DNA of 64,000 bases from positions 124,001-188,000 of the forward strand of contig NZ_RXNQ01000036.1 in NCBI RefSeq assembly GCF_004138205.1. The letters are read 5' to 3'. Of this stretch, positions 1-10,500 are shown piece by piece (within the stretch, counting starts at the first letter, position 1; each line of letters begins with the position of its first letter). A program made the position numbers and the translations under genes. The notes under the pieces are model-generated. The model did not search any database, was not told the DNA's origin, and saw only the letters and a program-made list of their open reading frames with translations. This DNA comes from Pedobacter sp. SYP-B3415. Lineage in GTDB: Bacteria > Bacteroidota > Bacteroidia > Sphingobacteriales > Sphingobacteriaceae.

Positions 1-2941
1 CATCAATTTTCACATGACTACCGCTTTCCAGATAGTAGTCTGAGTACATGTATGTATCATCAATACCGGCATATTTGGTAAAGGTATTGCGCAGCAGGTT
101 ACCGCTCCAGGTACGGTTCCCATAGGTCATCGCAGTTGTATTCAGGATATCGTATGCAAACTTGCCGCGCAGAAATACACGCAGGTCAAAATTTTTGTAC
201 GTAAAATTATTTGTTAACGACGCATAGTACTTAGGAATTGCATTACCGATCGGCGCAAGGTCTGTTAGGTTCCTGTCTCTTGACGGATTAATGCGATCGT
301 TGGTAACTGCCTCGCCATTGCGGTTCCAGAACAGCCATTTGCCTTCAGGTGTAAAGCCAGCAAAACGTTTACCATAGAACTCGCCAAGTTTGCCGCCCTC
401 AAAAGTTGTGATGGCATTTCCGAGCGCACCTGCTCCACCAATACCGCCAAACTCAATATACTCCCGTGTATAAAGTGAATTTGAATACGAATCGAGCGTA
501 TTATCAAGTGTACTTGCCGTCGCATCGATACTCCATGAGAAATCTTTGCGTTTAATTGCCGCATAACTCAGGGCCAGTTCAATACCCCGTGAGGAGATCT
601 GCCCTACATTTGTATAAATTTCAGACCTGATGTACGGCGGCTGCGGCGTCGTGTAGGTATCCAGCAGATCGCTTGTTGTACGGTTAAACACATCGATCGA
701 ACCGCTTAACCTGCTATTCAATAAGGTAAAATCAAGCCCGATGTTGGTCTCTTTCTTTTTTTCAAAACGCAGATCAGGGTTGGGATTACGATCGGGTCCG
801 TAAGTTTCGCGGTAACTGCCATCAGGATAAAGATATTTTCCACCGCGGCCGAGTGTAAGCCTCGAGGCGTTGTTAGCAAAACCCGAGTTACCCGTTACAC
901 CATATCCGGCACGCAATTTCAGGAAGTTGACCCACTTAACGTTTTTCATAAAATCTTCCTGGCTAATGTTCCAGCCAACCGAAACCGCCGGAAAATTGCC
1001 CCACTTGTTATTTGCTCCAAAACGTGAAGAACCTTCCCGACGCAGAATCACCTGTGCCAGGTATTTGCCCATAAGCGTATAGTTAACGCGACCGAAAAAG
1101 GCAATGAGCGTATTGTCGTTTTTGAAACTGCTCATGTTTGCCTTGCCATCTATCAGGGCAGTACCGTCGCTCAGGTTATTTTCTTCGAACTGATCATTGA
1201 GAAAACCGCGGTTGTCCATAGACTGTCCTTCTTCAACATGGTACCGGTAGCTGTAACCCGCAACCGCAGAAAAAGTGTGCGCTTCGCCAACGCTTCCGTT
1301 ATACTGCAATGTTGGCTCGAAAGCATAATCCTGAAACAGCGCGGTACCTTTCGATGCATATCCCCCGCCCGGATAGTCAGAGTTTTCCTGCGAATCTTCA
1401 CTCGCCAGCAGCCGGTAGCTTGCATCGATGTAACTGTCGCGCTGAATCGATCCAAAAACAGAGCCCTTCAGACCCTTAAAGATGTCTATGTCAACTTTTG
1501 CGTCGGCAGAACTTGTCTGTTGTTTACGGCCATTGGTCTCCTGAAATAACCGTGCATACTGGTTGGTACTTTGTGTATCGAACCTGTAACTTCCATCGGC
1601 ATTGAAGTTTGAAAGCGTGGGATTTTTTGTGGCATCCTCTTCCCAGCCACCACCGCCAAGAAGATTGGCACGGTTCGTATTTGTTACCAGGTTAAGCTGA
1701 ACATTCACTTTATCGTCAAATGCTTTTTGATTAACGTTCAGACGAAGGGTGTATTCGTTCCGCCCGTTCTCAAGCGCTATCCCCTGCAAATCGCGGTAGT
1801 TTACGCTTGCCCGGTAGTTGGTCTTATCTGTTCCTCCCGATAGTGCGATGTTGTGATTTTGAGAGAAGTTGTTGTGGTTAACCAGTTCATCGAAGAAATC
1901 GGTAGTGTTGCCAAAATCCTGTTGCCTGATCTGGCCTTCGGCGATTTTCTGGCGAAATTCATCGGCAGAAAGAAAATCCGGACGGTTGTAAACAAACTCT
2001 TTGCGCACATAAGATGAGTAATTAACTGTTGGCTTGCCAGGTTTCCCTTTTTTGGTTGTAATGAGAATTACCCCGGCGTTTGCACTGGTACCGTAAATGG
2101 CGGCACCCGAGCCATCTTTCAGCACATCGACAGAAAGAATGTCGTCCTGCTGCAACAAGTCAGGATTACCACCCGGTATCCCATCAATTACAAATAGCGG
2201 ACTGGCGCTCCCCTTGACCGACACGACGCCGCGTAGCTGAACACTGGTGCCCGAGTTGGGGTTTGATCCGCTTGTACGGGTGATCTGAAGACCGGCTACT
2301 TTTCCCTGAATCAGGTCGAGCGGGCTTCGCGCCCCACTTTGACGGAACTGGGCGGTATCAAGGTGAGCAACTGAAGATGTCACTTCTTTTTGCCTGAGCG
2401 TGCCGTAACCAACCACCACTACATCATTGAGATTATTTCCTTCAGATGGCTGCAAGCGGATGCTCAACGGCGCAAGCCCGGCACCCGCAGGTCTGGTCGT
2501 GGGTGTATAGCCAATAAAGCTGAATACAAGGATCTCATTCGGACCAGAAACGTTAATTGAAAACTTACCGCTGGCATCGGTTACTGTGCCTTGATTATTG
2601 GTCTGACGTTTAACATTAACGCCAGGCATGGCTTCTCCTTTCTCATCAACAACGACACCTGTCACTGCCTTCTGAGCAGATGCAGCCGGCGCGCCGGGCT
2701 GAGTTGTTGTCGTTCTCTTCGTTGTGTCTTGTGCCTGAGAAGTACGGGCGGTATCAGCGTTTCTTTTCGTCGTATCCTGTACGACCGTTCCCGCTCGCTT
2801 TACGGTATCCTGTTGTTGAAAATGATTGACATTTGCAGTAAGATGACCCCGGGCCATCATGCTCTTGCCGGCAGCGTCAGCAGACAAACAGACACTGCAC
2901 AGGACGGCAAGCCCTGCAATTCTAGGTAGATAGTTTTTCAT
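1..2941 (-). CDS. SusC/RagA-family TonB-linked outer membrane protein, 3' end cut by window edge
   Basis: This is a TonB-dependent outer membrane importer of the SusC type, which forms the barrel under a SusD lid and takes up oligosaccharides. The reading frame is open from ATG 2941 to base 1 (about 980 codons). Against the paralogue at 12831-15839 only about 70 C-terminal residues are missing. Visible parts are a signal peptide (MKNYLPRIAGLAVLCSVCLS), an unusual linker at about residues 42-80 with repeated QDTTKR-like motifs, a carboxypeptidase-regulatory-like domain at about 90-170, a plug with NDVVVVGYG and VLKDGSGAAIYGTSANAGV, then the barrel. Its susD partner should lie beyond the left edge. 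It closely resembles the susC at 12831-15839, which suggests duplication within the locus. Confidence 0.95.
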   Translation of the reverse strand, partial: MKNYLPRIAGLAVLCSVCLSADAAGKSMMARGHLTANVNHFQQQDTVKRAGTVVQDTTKRNADTARTSQAQDTTKRTTTTQPGAPAASAQKAVTGVVVDEKGEAMPGVNVKRQTNNQGTVTDASGKFSINVSGPNEILVFSFIGYTPTTRPAGAGLAPLSIRLQPSEGNNLNDVVVVGYGTLRQKEVTSSVAHLDTAQFRQSGARSPLDLIQGKVAGLQITRTSGSNPNSGTSVQLRGVVSVKGSASPLFVIDGIPGGNPDLLQQDDILSVDVLKDGSGAAIYGTSANAGVILITTKKGKPGKPTVNYSSYVRKEFVYNRPDFLSADEFRQKIAEGQIRQQDFGNTTDFFDELVNHNNFSQNHNIALSGGTDKTNYRASVNYRDLQGIALENGRNEYTLRLNVNQKAFDDKVNVQLNLVTNTNRANLLGGGGWEEDATKNPTLSNFNADGSYRFDTQSTNQYARLFQETNGRKQQTSSADAKVDIDIFKGLKGSVFGSIQRDSYIDASYRLLASEDSQENSDYPGGGYASKGTALFQDYAFEPTLQYNGSVGEAHTFSAVAGYSYRYHVEEGQSMDNRGFLNDQFEENNLSDGTALIDGKANMSSFKNDNTLIAFFGRVNYTLMGKYLAQVILRREGSSRFGANNKWGNFPAVSVGWNISQEDFMKNVKWVNFLKLRAGYGVTGNSGFANNASRLTLGRGGKYLYPDGSYRETYGPDRNPNPDLRFEKKKETNIGLDFTLLNSRLSGSIDVFNRTTSDLLDTYTTPQPPYIRSEIYTNVGQISSRGIELALSYAAIKRKDFSWSIDATASTLDNTLDSYSNSLYTREYIEFGGIGGAGALGNAITTFEGGKLGEFYGKRFAGFTPEGKWLFWNRNGEAVTNDRINPSRDRNLTDLAPIGNAIPKYYASLTNNFTYKNFDLRVFLRGKFAYDILNTTAMTYGNRTWSGNLLRNTFTKYAGIDDTYMYSDYYLESGSHVKID

Positions 2942-3291
2942 TGGCAATTGATTATTGGTAGTTGTGTAGAGGCGTGTGGAGATGTAAACTATTGGCTCAT
3001 ATTAAGTTAGAAAATAGATTGTTTGTATTTTGTTGCTAAATCGATTATCCATAGTCGACAATCAATAGATTTAAACGCGTGAATGCCCGGAAAATTTCAC
3101 GCCAACAACCTTTTTCTTGCATTTTATTGCTTTCTGTTTCTGGAGATGTCCGGCGGTGATCCTGCGCGCCGGGTAAAATCAGAAAGACCGGCCAGGTCCA
3201 TTTCACATTAAATAAAAACGGCCCTGCGGTATTCTGCAGGGCCGTCGTCTTAAGTAGAGACTTGTTGTTTGCTTATCCTCTCTATCCTCCG
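2942..3291. other. Intergenic region, susC leader and GH92 terminator
   Basis: This 350-bp gap separates the GH92 gene from the next susC, both on the minus strand. It holds the GH92 terminator near its right end and must hold the promoter of the left susC. No TAnnTTTG element was found by eye in the part upstream of the susC start, so its promoter is not assigned. No open frame in it looks like a gene. Confidence 0.6.
3211..3245 (-). terminator. Rho-independent terminator after the susC-susD-GH92 operon
   Basis: A perfect 10-bp stem, ACGGCCCTGC paired with GCAGGGCCGT (3218-3227 and 3236-3245), encloses an 8-base loop. Read on the minus strand it is followed by TTTTTATTT. It lies 47 bp past the GH92 stop codon and closes the operon that starts at 10649. 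Confidence 0.9.
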
Positions 3292-5559
3292 CTAAGGCGT
3301 AAAAGTGGATACAGAGAATGGCCTCGTAGCAACCGCGACTCCCCTGCCAGTATTTGGTTTCTCATCCATATCTAAAGTAAGAACACCACCGCTGATAAGT
3401 TCTGAATGCCTGAGAAAATTCCTCTCCAAAACTTTTCCATTTAACTTCGCCTGCCGTATATAAACGTTTTTCTCATTATTTGCCGGCGCATTGATAATAA
3501 ACTTTTTCCCGTTTTCCAGACTGATGGTGATTTTCTTAAATGCCGGGCTGCCCAGAACATACTCATCTGTACCCGGACACACGCTGTACATGCCCAGCGC
3601 ACTCAGTACATACCAGGAACTTGTCTGCCCCTGGTCTTCATCGCCGGGATACCCGTTTTCAGTAGCATTATAAAGCTTACGCATGACCTCCCGGGCATGA
3701 TATTGTGCTTTCCAGGGCTGCCCACCGTAATTATACAGATAGACCATATGCTGAATAGGCTGATTGCCATGCGCGTATTGGCCCATGTTGGCCATAACCA
3801 TTTCGGTCATTTCATGTATCATTCCGCCATAGCTGCCCACGTTTACCCGGTTTGGTTCAGTAAAAACAGAATCGAGTTTCGCGGTAAAGTTCTTTTCTCC
3901 AGCCATCAGATCGATCAGACCGTTAATGTCATGAAAAACGGACCATTGCCAGTGCCAGGCATTTCCTTCGGTGAAGGCCCCGCCCCATTCGGCCGGGTCA
4001 AAGTTGCTGTTCCATTTTCCGTTTTTATCTTTTCCGCGCATAAAACGTGTTGCCGGGTCATAAACATTTTTATAACGGAACATCCGCGCACCAAAACGGT
4101 CCTGATAGGCCTTATTGCCCGTCATACGTGCAAGCTGATACCCGCAGAAATCATCATAAGCATATTCGAGCGTTTTAGCTGTCGCTTCCCGCACCTGTGG
4201 ATAGGGAACATAACCGAGACTTTCATATTCTTTATAACCATCACGCCCATTGGCAGGTCCCCACGGCCCTTTATTTTCCGATTCGTGCGCGTAAGCTTTC
4301 AGGGCTTCTGCCGGGTCAAATGTCCTGATGCCCTTTGCCCAGGCATCAGCAAACAGAGAAATGGCATGGTTCCCGATCATGCTGCCCGCTTCGCTCGGAA
4401 ACGACCATGACGGCAGCCAGCCACATTGTTTCCAGGCATCGAGCATGGCCTGCATATAGCGGCCGTGCATGGTTGGGTGCAGCAATGCGTTGAGCGGGAA
4501 CTGCGCCCTGAAGGTATCCCATAAACCGGTATCTGTAAACATATATCCCGGGTGTACCTGCCCGTCGTAGGGGCTGAAATAAACAGGTTTGCCCGCAGCA
4601 TCGATCTCATAAAATTTCCGTGAGAAAAGGCTGGCGCGGAAAAAACATGAGTAAAAAGTTTCCAGATCTTCTTTACTGCCGCCTTCGGCAAGCACCTGCC
4701 CCAGCTGTTTGTTCCAGACCATGGCCGCCCGTGCAATGGTTTGCTCGATGCGTTTATCTGTACCAAGCTCGCGTTTGAGATTCAGCTCAGCCTGCTCCGG
4801 ACTGATGTATGAAGATGCGGTTCTTACCTGTACCTGCTGCCCGGGGGCGAACTCCAGATAGGCGCCGCGGCCCCGGCCGGAAGCGTTGTCATTACCCGGC
4901 TGAAGCGTGTTCTTCTGGTTTTCCCATGTTCCAAAGGCCTTGAACGGCTTGTCGAAATACAGGACAAAAAAACTCTTCCAGCCCCGTTTAAACCCCGCGC
5001 CATTGTTTACATAGCCGGTAATCTTCCGTGCCTTCACATCAATACTGACCTGGCTGAGGCCGGTATATCCATCCAGTACCAGGAATCCCTTCCGCCCTTT
5101 TGGAAACGAAAAACGAAGATGTGCGCCACGTTCTGATGGCGCAATGTCTGTTGCGATTCCGTTATCAAAAATAACCCGGTAATGATTGGGCTTGCCGACT
5201 TCATTCTTATGACTGAACCGTGCCGCCCGCTTTTCTTCATCTACCACCAGGCTGTCGAGAACAGGCATCATAGAAAATACGGCATAGTCGCGGGTCCAGG
5301 AGCTACATTGGTGTGCCTGCTGAAAGCCCCTAATGCGGTCAAGAAAATACTGATACTTCCAGCCATCGCCATTTTTTCCGGTTTGTGGTGTCCAGGTATG
5401 CATGCCGAACGGAAGCGCTGTAGTCGGGTAGGTATTTCCCCGAGTTAACTCGTGTTTTGAATTGGTACCCTGAAGGGTGTTCACATAACTAACAAGGTCA
5501 CGCTGCCTTGCACTTGCAAAGGCAGGCAGCAACAAAACAAGAAGTAATCTTTTTTTCAT
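3292..5559 (-). CDS. GH92 family alpha-mannosidase, secreted
   Basis: This is an exo-acting alpha-mannosidase of glycoside hydrolase family 92, calcium-dependent inverting enzymes that trim mannose from alpha-mannans or N-glycans. Its 755 residues match the family length. The signal peptide MKKRLLLVLLLPAFASA fixes the start at 5559; an upstream in-frame ATG at 5586 would place nine polar residues before it. The N-terminal half should be the beta-sandwich and the C-terminal half the helical toroid. Family motifs are EGNAWHWQW, HEMTEM, HGNQPIQHMVYLY and GYPGDEDQGQ (about 636-645); the acidic residues of the last are proposed catalytic bases. It is the third gene of a susC-susD-GH92 operon, so it probably acts on the glycan that pair imports, in the periplasm or at the surface. 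Confidence 0.96.
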   Translation of the reverse strand: MKKRLLLVLLLPAFASARQRDLVSYVNTLQGTNSKHELTRGNTYPTTALPFGMHTWTPQTGKNGDGWKYQYFLDRIRGFQQAHQCSSWTRDYAVFSMMPVLDSLVVDEEKRAARFSHKNEVGKPNHYRVIFDNGIATDIAPSERGAHLRFSFPKGRKGFLVLDGYTGLSQVSIDVKARKITGYVNNGAGFKRGWKSFFVLYFDKPFKAFGTWENQKNTLQPGNDNASGRGRGAYLEFAPGQQVQVRTASSYISPEQAELNLKRELGTDKRIEQTIARAAMVWNKQLGQVLAEGGSKEDLETFYSCFFRASLFSRKFYEIDAAGKPVYFSPYDGQVHPGYMFTDTGLWDTFRAQFPLNALLHPTMHGRYMQAMLDAWKQCGWLPSWSFPSEAGSMIGNHAISLFADAWAKGIRTFDPAEALKAYAHESENKGPWGPANGRDGYKEYESLGYVPYPQVREATAKTLEYAYDDFCGYQLARMTGNKAYQDRFGARMFRYKNVYDPATRFMRGKDKNGKWNSNFDPAEWGGAFTEGNAWHWQWSVFHDINGLIDLMAGEKNFTAKLDSVFTEPNRVNVGSYGGMIHEMTEMVMANMGQYAHGNQPIQHMVYLYNYGGQPWKAQYHAREVMRKLYNATENGYPGDEDQGQTSSWYVLSALGMYSVCPGTDEYVLGSPAFKKITISLENGKKFIINAPANNEKNVYIRQAKLNGKVLERNFLRHSELISGGVLTLDMDEKPNTGRGVAVATRPFSVSTFTP

Positions 5560-5685
5560 CTTAAAATAGGTTGTTTGATCAGACAAGTGTCTTCAGGTTA
5601 AGCGGGAAAATCATGAACCATTCATTACCCGGAAAAAAAATGAAAGGACCGCAGCGATCTGATGCGGTCCCGTTCAAATTTGAGC

Positions 5686-7500
5686 TTACCAGCCCGGATT
5701 TTGCACCATCAGATCGTCCGAATTTACGTCTTTTGACGGTATTGGAAACAGGTAGTGTCTTTTCGTGAAGACCCTGGTTTCAAAAGGTACAACCGTTAAA
5801 AATTCGGGCAGGTTGCGCGCTATGTTAAGACCGTAGACCGGTCCGTTATCGGTTTGTTCAGCAATCTTCCAGCGGCGCGTATCAAAAAAACGAACATTTT
5901 CAAATGCCAGTTCAACCCGGCGCTCATCGCGAATAGCCTGGCGCACGGCATCCTGGCCAGAAGGTGCCGGAAGATCTGCAGAGCCGTACTGCGGGATACC
6001 CGCACGTTCGCGGATGAGGTTCAGGTAACGAAGAATATCCGGGTCGCCGGGCGTTGACTCGTTCAGGGCTTCTGCGTAATCGAGATAAACGTTAGCCAGA
6101 CGATAAAGAATGACCGGGCGATTGCCTACATCCCACTTACCAAGGCCCATCGCTTTTCGTACCACGTATCCGGTAACCGTGTAGTCGTTACCACCGGTGG
6201 CCTTTCCGGAATTTCCGTTGTTATTAAATTCAGTGATGATATCGCCATTGTTCCTGTTCAGCCAGACACTATTGTGATAGGTAATGTTCACATAAAACCT
6301 GGGCTCACGGTTTACCCATTGGTTGTAGGTGCTGGTAGCAATGGGACTTCCCGGTGCTTTGTAGTCGGTAAACCCGGTACTTACATACGCGGATAACGGA
6401 TCGTCAATTTTCCGGCCATTAGCCGTAAAGAACGCATTCACCTGATTTTGTGTTGCACCAAGCCCCCCTGAGCCTTTCGATTCTGAGTTCTTCCCTGCGT
6501 GATAAGGCGTCATTTCATATTGCCTTGAGCCCAAAGACGATTCGATCCGCGACATAATGATTTCATTATTAAAGTTATCCAGGAAAACATCTCTGCAGGA
6601 AAGGTACGGATCAAAGGCGCCCTCCGCATTATTCTTTCTGTAGAGGCTATACGTTCCGGGCACAAACTGGGTAATGAAAGCTTTGTATGCGTCTGAAGCA
6701 CGTTTCCATTTGGCCGCGTCTGCAGTCTGGCTGATCAGTTGCTTGCCGTTTTTGTTCCGCAGCGACGCCAGGTCGGGATTCCCGTTATAAAGCGGACTTG
6801 CTGCCAGCAGAAACGCCTGGGCACGATAAGCAAGCGCCATACCCTTGGTTATACGTCCATAATTGGCATCGTTAGATGCTGTAACAGGAAGTACCGCCGC
6901 GGCCGCCTCCAGTTCTGTTGTGATGTAGTTGATGCACTCATCAAAACTGCTGCGGGGAAGCCTGATGGCCTCTGCGGGTGCATCCGGTTCGATCACATTA
7001 TCGCCGATCAGCACCACCGGACCATAAAGTCTGACCAGGTAGAAATAATACATGGCACGCAGCGCCCGCGCTTCTGCCTTGTATTGCGTAATAAGCTGCG
7101 GCGTGATATCCTGCGTTACCTTATCAATGTTAGCCATGAAAAAGCTGGCCGAGCGGATACCCCGGTAAAAATTGTTCCAGTAATTATTTACAAAATCTGA
7201 ATTCGCATCCCAGTTGCCAATGTTCATGCTGTTGGTCTGAACAAAACCCCAGACAAATTCGGCTTCATCAGACCCGCCCGTCCACATGCCGGCATTCCGG
7301 TCGTTCGCCGGACTCCGTTGCCCGAATTCGTCCGGGATCCATGAATAAACATTGTTTAGAAATTTTTCAGCCGTTGCCCGGTTTGTAAAGGTCTCTTCCA
7401 GCGTAAGCCGGTCATTCGGTACCTGATCTAAAAAACCCTTTTTGCAGGAACTGCTTAAGGCCAGAGATGCGATCAGTGCGCCATAGATATATTTTTTCAT
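5686..7500 (-). CDS. SusD/RagB-family outer membrane lipoprotein
   Basis: This is a surface glycan-binding lipoprotein that works as the lid of the SusC transporter. The 604-residue product starts with a lipoprotein signal ending SLALSSSC (Cys19), followed by KKGFLDQVPNDRLT, a typical SusD start. The N-terminal half holds the TPR-like SusD region (ALRAMYYFYLVRLYGPV). The C-terminal RagB/SusD region includes YADYAEALNE-like YLDYAEALNES, NLIRERAGIPQ and RDERRVELAFENVRFFDTRRW. It lies 11 bp downstream of its susC partner and 127 bp upstream of the GH92 gene, in one operon. Sugar specificity cannot be read from the sequence; mannose-containing glycans are inferred from the neighbour. Confidence 0.96.
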   Translation of the reverse strand: MKKYIYGALIASLALSSSCKKGFLDQVPNDRLTLEETFTNRATAEKFLNNVYSWIPDEFGQRSPANDRNAGMWTGGSDEAEFVWGFVQTNSMNIGNWDANSDFVNNYWNNFYRGIRSASFFMANIDKVTQDITPQLITQYKAEARALRAMYYFYLVRLYGPVVLIGDNVIEPDAPAEAIRLPRSSFDECINYITTELEAAAAVLPVTASNDANYGRITKGMALAYRAQAFLLAASPLYNGNPDLASLRNKNGKQLISQTADAAKWKRASDAYKAFITQFVPGTYSLYRKNNAEGAFDPYLSCRDVFLDNFNNEIIMSRIESSLGSRQYEMTPYHAGKNSESKGSGGLGATQNQVNAFFTANGRKIDDPLSAYVSTGFTDYKAPGSPIATSTYNQWVNREPRFYVNITYHNSVWLNRNNGDIITEFNNNGNSGKATGGNDYTVTGYVVRKAMGLGKWDVGNRPVILYRLANVYLDYAEALNESTPGDPDILRYLNLIRERAGIPQYGSADLPAPSGQDAVRQAIRDERRVELAFENVRFFDTRRWKIAEQTDNGPVYGLNIARNLPEFLTVVPFETRVFTKRHYLFPIPSKDVNSDDLMVQNPGW

Positions 7501-7511
7501 TTTCTTCGAGG

Positions 7512-10500
7512 TTAGAATTTTACATTAAGACCCAGCGATACCGTGGTAATGAGCGGATATTTTGACCCGTTCGAGGTGTTCAGCTCAGGATCCCAGAGTT
7601 TGAATTTGCTAAAGTTGAGCAGGTTTGACCCGATCAGATAAACCGCCGTATTCTGCAGATGAAGCCGCTGTGAGAGCCGTTTCGGCAGATTATAGCTGAG
7701 CTGGGCAGATTTCAGACGCAGGAAACTGACATCTTCTATCCACCAGCTGCTCGGCTGTGTGTTGTTGAAATTCTGATCTTCCCCGTAAGCCAGTCGCGGA
7801 TAAAACACATCCTGTCTCGGATTCTCAGGCGTCCAGCGGTCAACCACATTCGCAAAAGCATTACTTAAACCACCGCCGCCGTTAAATGGATAAATCCCAG
7901 AACCGCTCAGGTACCGGTCGGCATTTGAAGTGCCCTGAAATAATGTTGAGATAGCAAAGCCCTTCCATGATGCAGAAAACCCAAAACCATAGATAGTGCT
8001 GGGAACATCTCCCCTTCCTATACGCGTCTTGTCGTAATCATTAATCAGGCCGTCGCCGTTCAGGTCGGTGTATTTAATGTCGCCAGGCCTGACCAATGCC
8101 TTTGATCCCGGTGTCGGGCTCCTGTCAATTTCAGCCTGGTTGTCAAATAATTTTTCAGCTACATAACCGTAATTAGATAGGATATTGTTGCCTATATAGC
8201 TCATCCATGGGTAAGGCTGCACCGGACGATCATCTTCAATCAGCTTATCACGGTTGTAAGTCACATTACCGCGAAGGCCTATATCGACCTGCCCCACCTT
8301 AAAATTATACTCAAGTGTTGCATCAAAGCCCCGGTTGTCTACTACACCAAGATTTCCCCATGGCTGTGACACCAGGCCGATGTAACCGGGAATAGATTGA
8401 CGCTGTAAAAAGATACCCGTGCGGTACTCTTTGAAAATATCGAAAATAAGGTACAGGTTGTCTTTGAGCGTGCGAATTTCCACACCCAGGTCCTGCTTGC
8501 GCGATTCTGCCCAGCGGATATCAATACCATAATCAGAAACATTAATGCCCCCGCTGTTTGAAAAGTTTTTACCAAGCTGGTATCCGGCAGCGCCGTCAGA
8601 TACAAGTGTAAGATAAGCAAAGCGGCGCCCCAGCAGTTTGCCGATGCCCGTAATACCGTCAGAATACCGGAATTTGAGAAAGGAGATGGCGCCTTTCAAA
8701 GGCTCCCAGAATTTTTCATTAGACGGTATCCAGCCTACACCAAATGCAGGGAAAGAACCGTACCGGTTGGCCGGCGCAAATAATTCGGAACCGTTGTAGC
8801 CAAAATTAAACTCGGCAAAATAGCGGTCGTCATACGAATAGGTAGTGCGCAGTGCAAGGCCTACCTGTCTTTCGGGGATTGATGAAGTAAAGTCGCCCGC
8901 GAAAGGATTGGTAAAATCCTGGGTATAGCCCAAAGCGAGTGCACCAACACGGTGTTTTCCAAACGCGCGGTCGTAGTTCAGGGCCGCTTCAGAATACAAC
9001 TTGCGGTCGCCTTCACGACTCGCGTTAAAGCTCAGATAATTGCCATTGCTGGTATACGTCTGGCGCAAATTAAGCGTGCCGTCAGCCCTGTAGGGAGAAT
9101 TGGTACCCGGTACGTTTTCGATAAAATAAGTACTTTCCCGCTTACCACGGTTTATGGTATTGTCGTTCCGAACGTCAAACGAGATCATAGCTGTGGCGCT
9201 CAGCCCCTGTACAAGGGCATCCAGATCCTGCGTTAAGCGCAGGTTTGTATAAAGTTGGTTTTTGAACTCCGTTCGATAACCGCGCCGGGTCAGATCTGCA
9301 TATGGATTTCTAAAACCACCGTTTGAAGATCTTCCGGGGATGAAGTTGCCGGGGTACATCACCGGGTATTCGACCGGGGAAACGTCGAGCGCAGAGGAAA
9401 AGATCGACTCGGTCCCTTCGCTCGGATAATTTCCATCTGTTGCAAAGCCCTGGATACCTAAATCAAGTTTGGTTGTTCCGGTCAGGTTGACATTCAGGTT
9501 GCTGGTAAAATTGTACCGCTTGAAATTCAGGGCCGAATTATATTGTGCAAGATCATCTGTTTTCAAAAAGCCGGTTTCATTGTAATAGGCTAAAGAAACG
9601 TAGTATTGTGCATTGGCCACACCGCCGCTTGCATTCAGATTGGCCCGGCGGTTTCTGCTGGTGTTATTGAAAAGCTCATCCATCCAGTTTACATTCGGAT
9701 AGAGCAGCGGGTCTCTGCCTGAAGCCGTATTGGCGATATATTCGGGCGCATATTTTTCGCTAAGTCCCCTGCCAACGCTGGCCTCATTTGCCAGGTTCAT
9801 ATAGGTAACACCGTCTGCAAGCTCTGGCCGTCGCGTAAAGGTGCTGATCCCTTCATTGTAGTCGAAGTTGATGGACGGTTTGCCCACCTGCCCGCGCCGG
9901 GTTTTTACAATAACCACACCGTTTGCGCCACGAACGCCATATACTGCAGTGCCTGAAGCGTCTTTCAGCACGGTAAAAGATTCGATATCCTCCGGGTCTA
10001 TGTTGGAAATGCTGCGTTCAACACCATCAACGAGAATCAATGGTGCACTTGAGTTGCCCCCAAATGTGGCGATACCCCTGATCCAGATATCGGCCGTACT
10101 GCGGCCGGGCTCACCGCTGCGCTGTACGCCAACCACACCGGCAATTCTTCCTGCCAGCGATTGGGTAATGCTCGCCACGGGTTGTTTAAGTTCTTTCGGA
10201 CTTACTGTAGACTGAGCGCCGATCAGCGAGACCTTACGTTGTGTACCAAAGCCGACAACAGCAACCTCATCAAGATTAGTTGTGGTCGATTTCATAATGA
10301 GCGACAGCTGGCGTTGTGCACCAACCGTCACTTCGAGGTTCTGATAGCCGATGTAACTGACAACAAGTACTGACTGCGCTCCCGGAACACGGATGCTGAA
10401 GGTCCCGTTTGGTGTGGTTGTTGCCACGGTATTTGTTCCCTGTACTTTGACAACAGCACCGGGTATGGGCTCTCCCTGTTCGTCTTTTATCTGGCCTTTT

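Noticed and set aside
2761..2825. A possible pair of frameshifts in the N-terminal linker of the left susC
   Set aside because: A first reading suggested a stop codon, but careful rereading of the homopolymers showed one continuous frame from ATG 2941 to the window edge.
3697..4410. Long plus-strand open frame of 237 codons antisense to the GH92 gene
   Set aside because: It is a shadow of the GH92 coding frame; the minus-strand product has clear family motifs and the plus-strand one has none.
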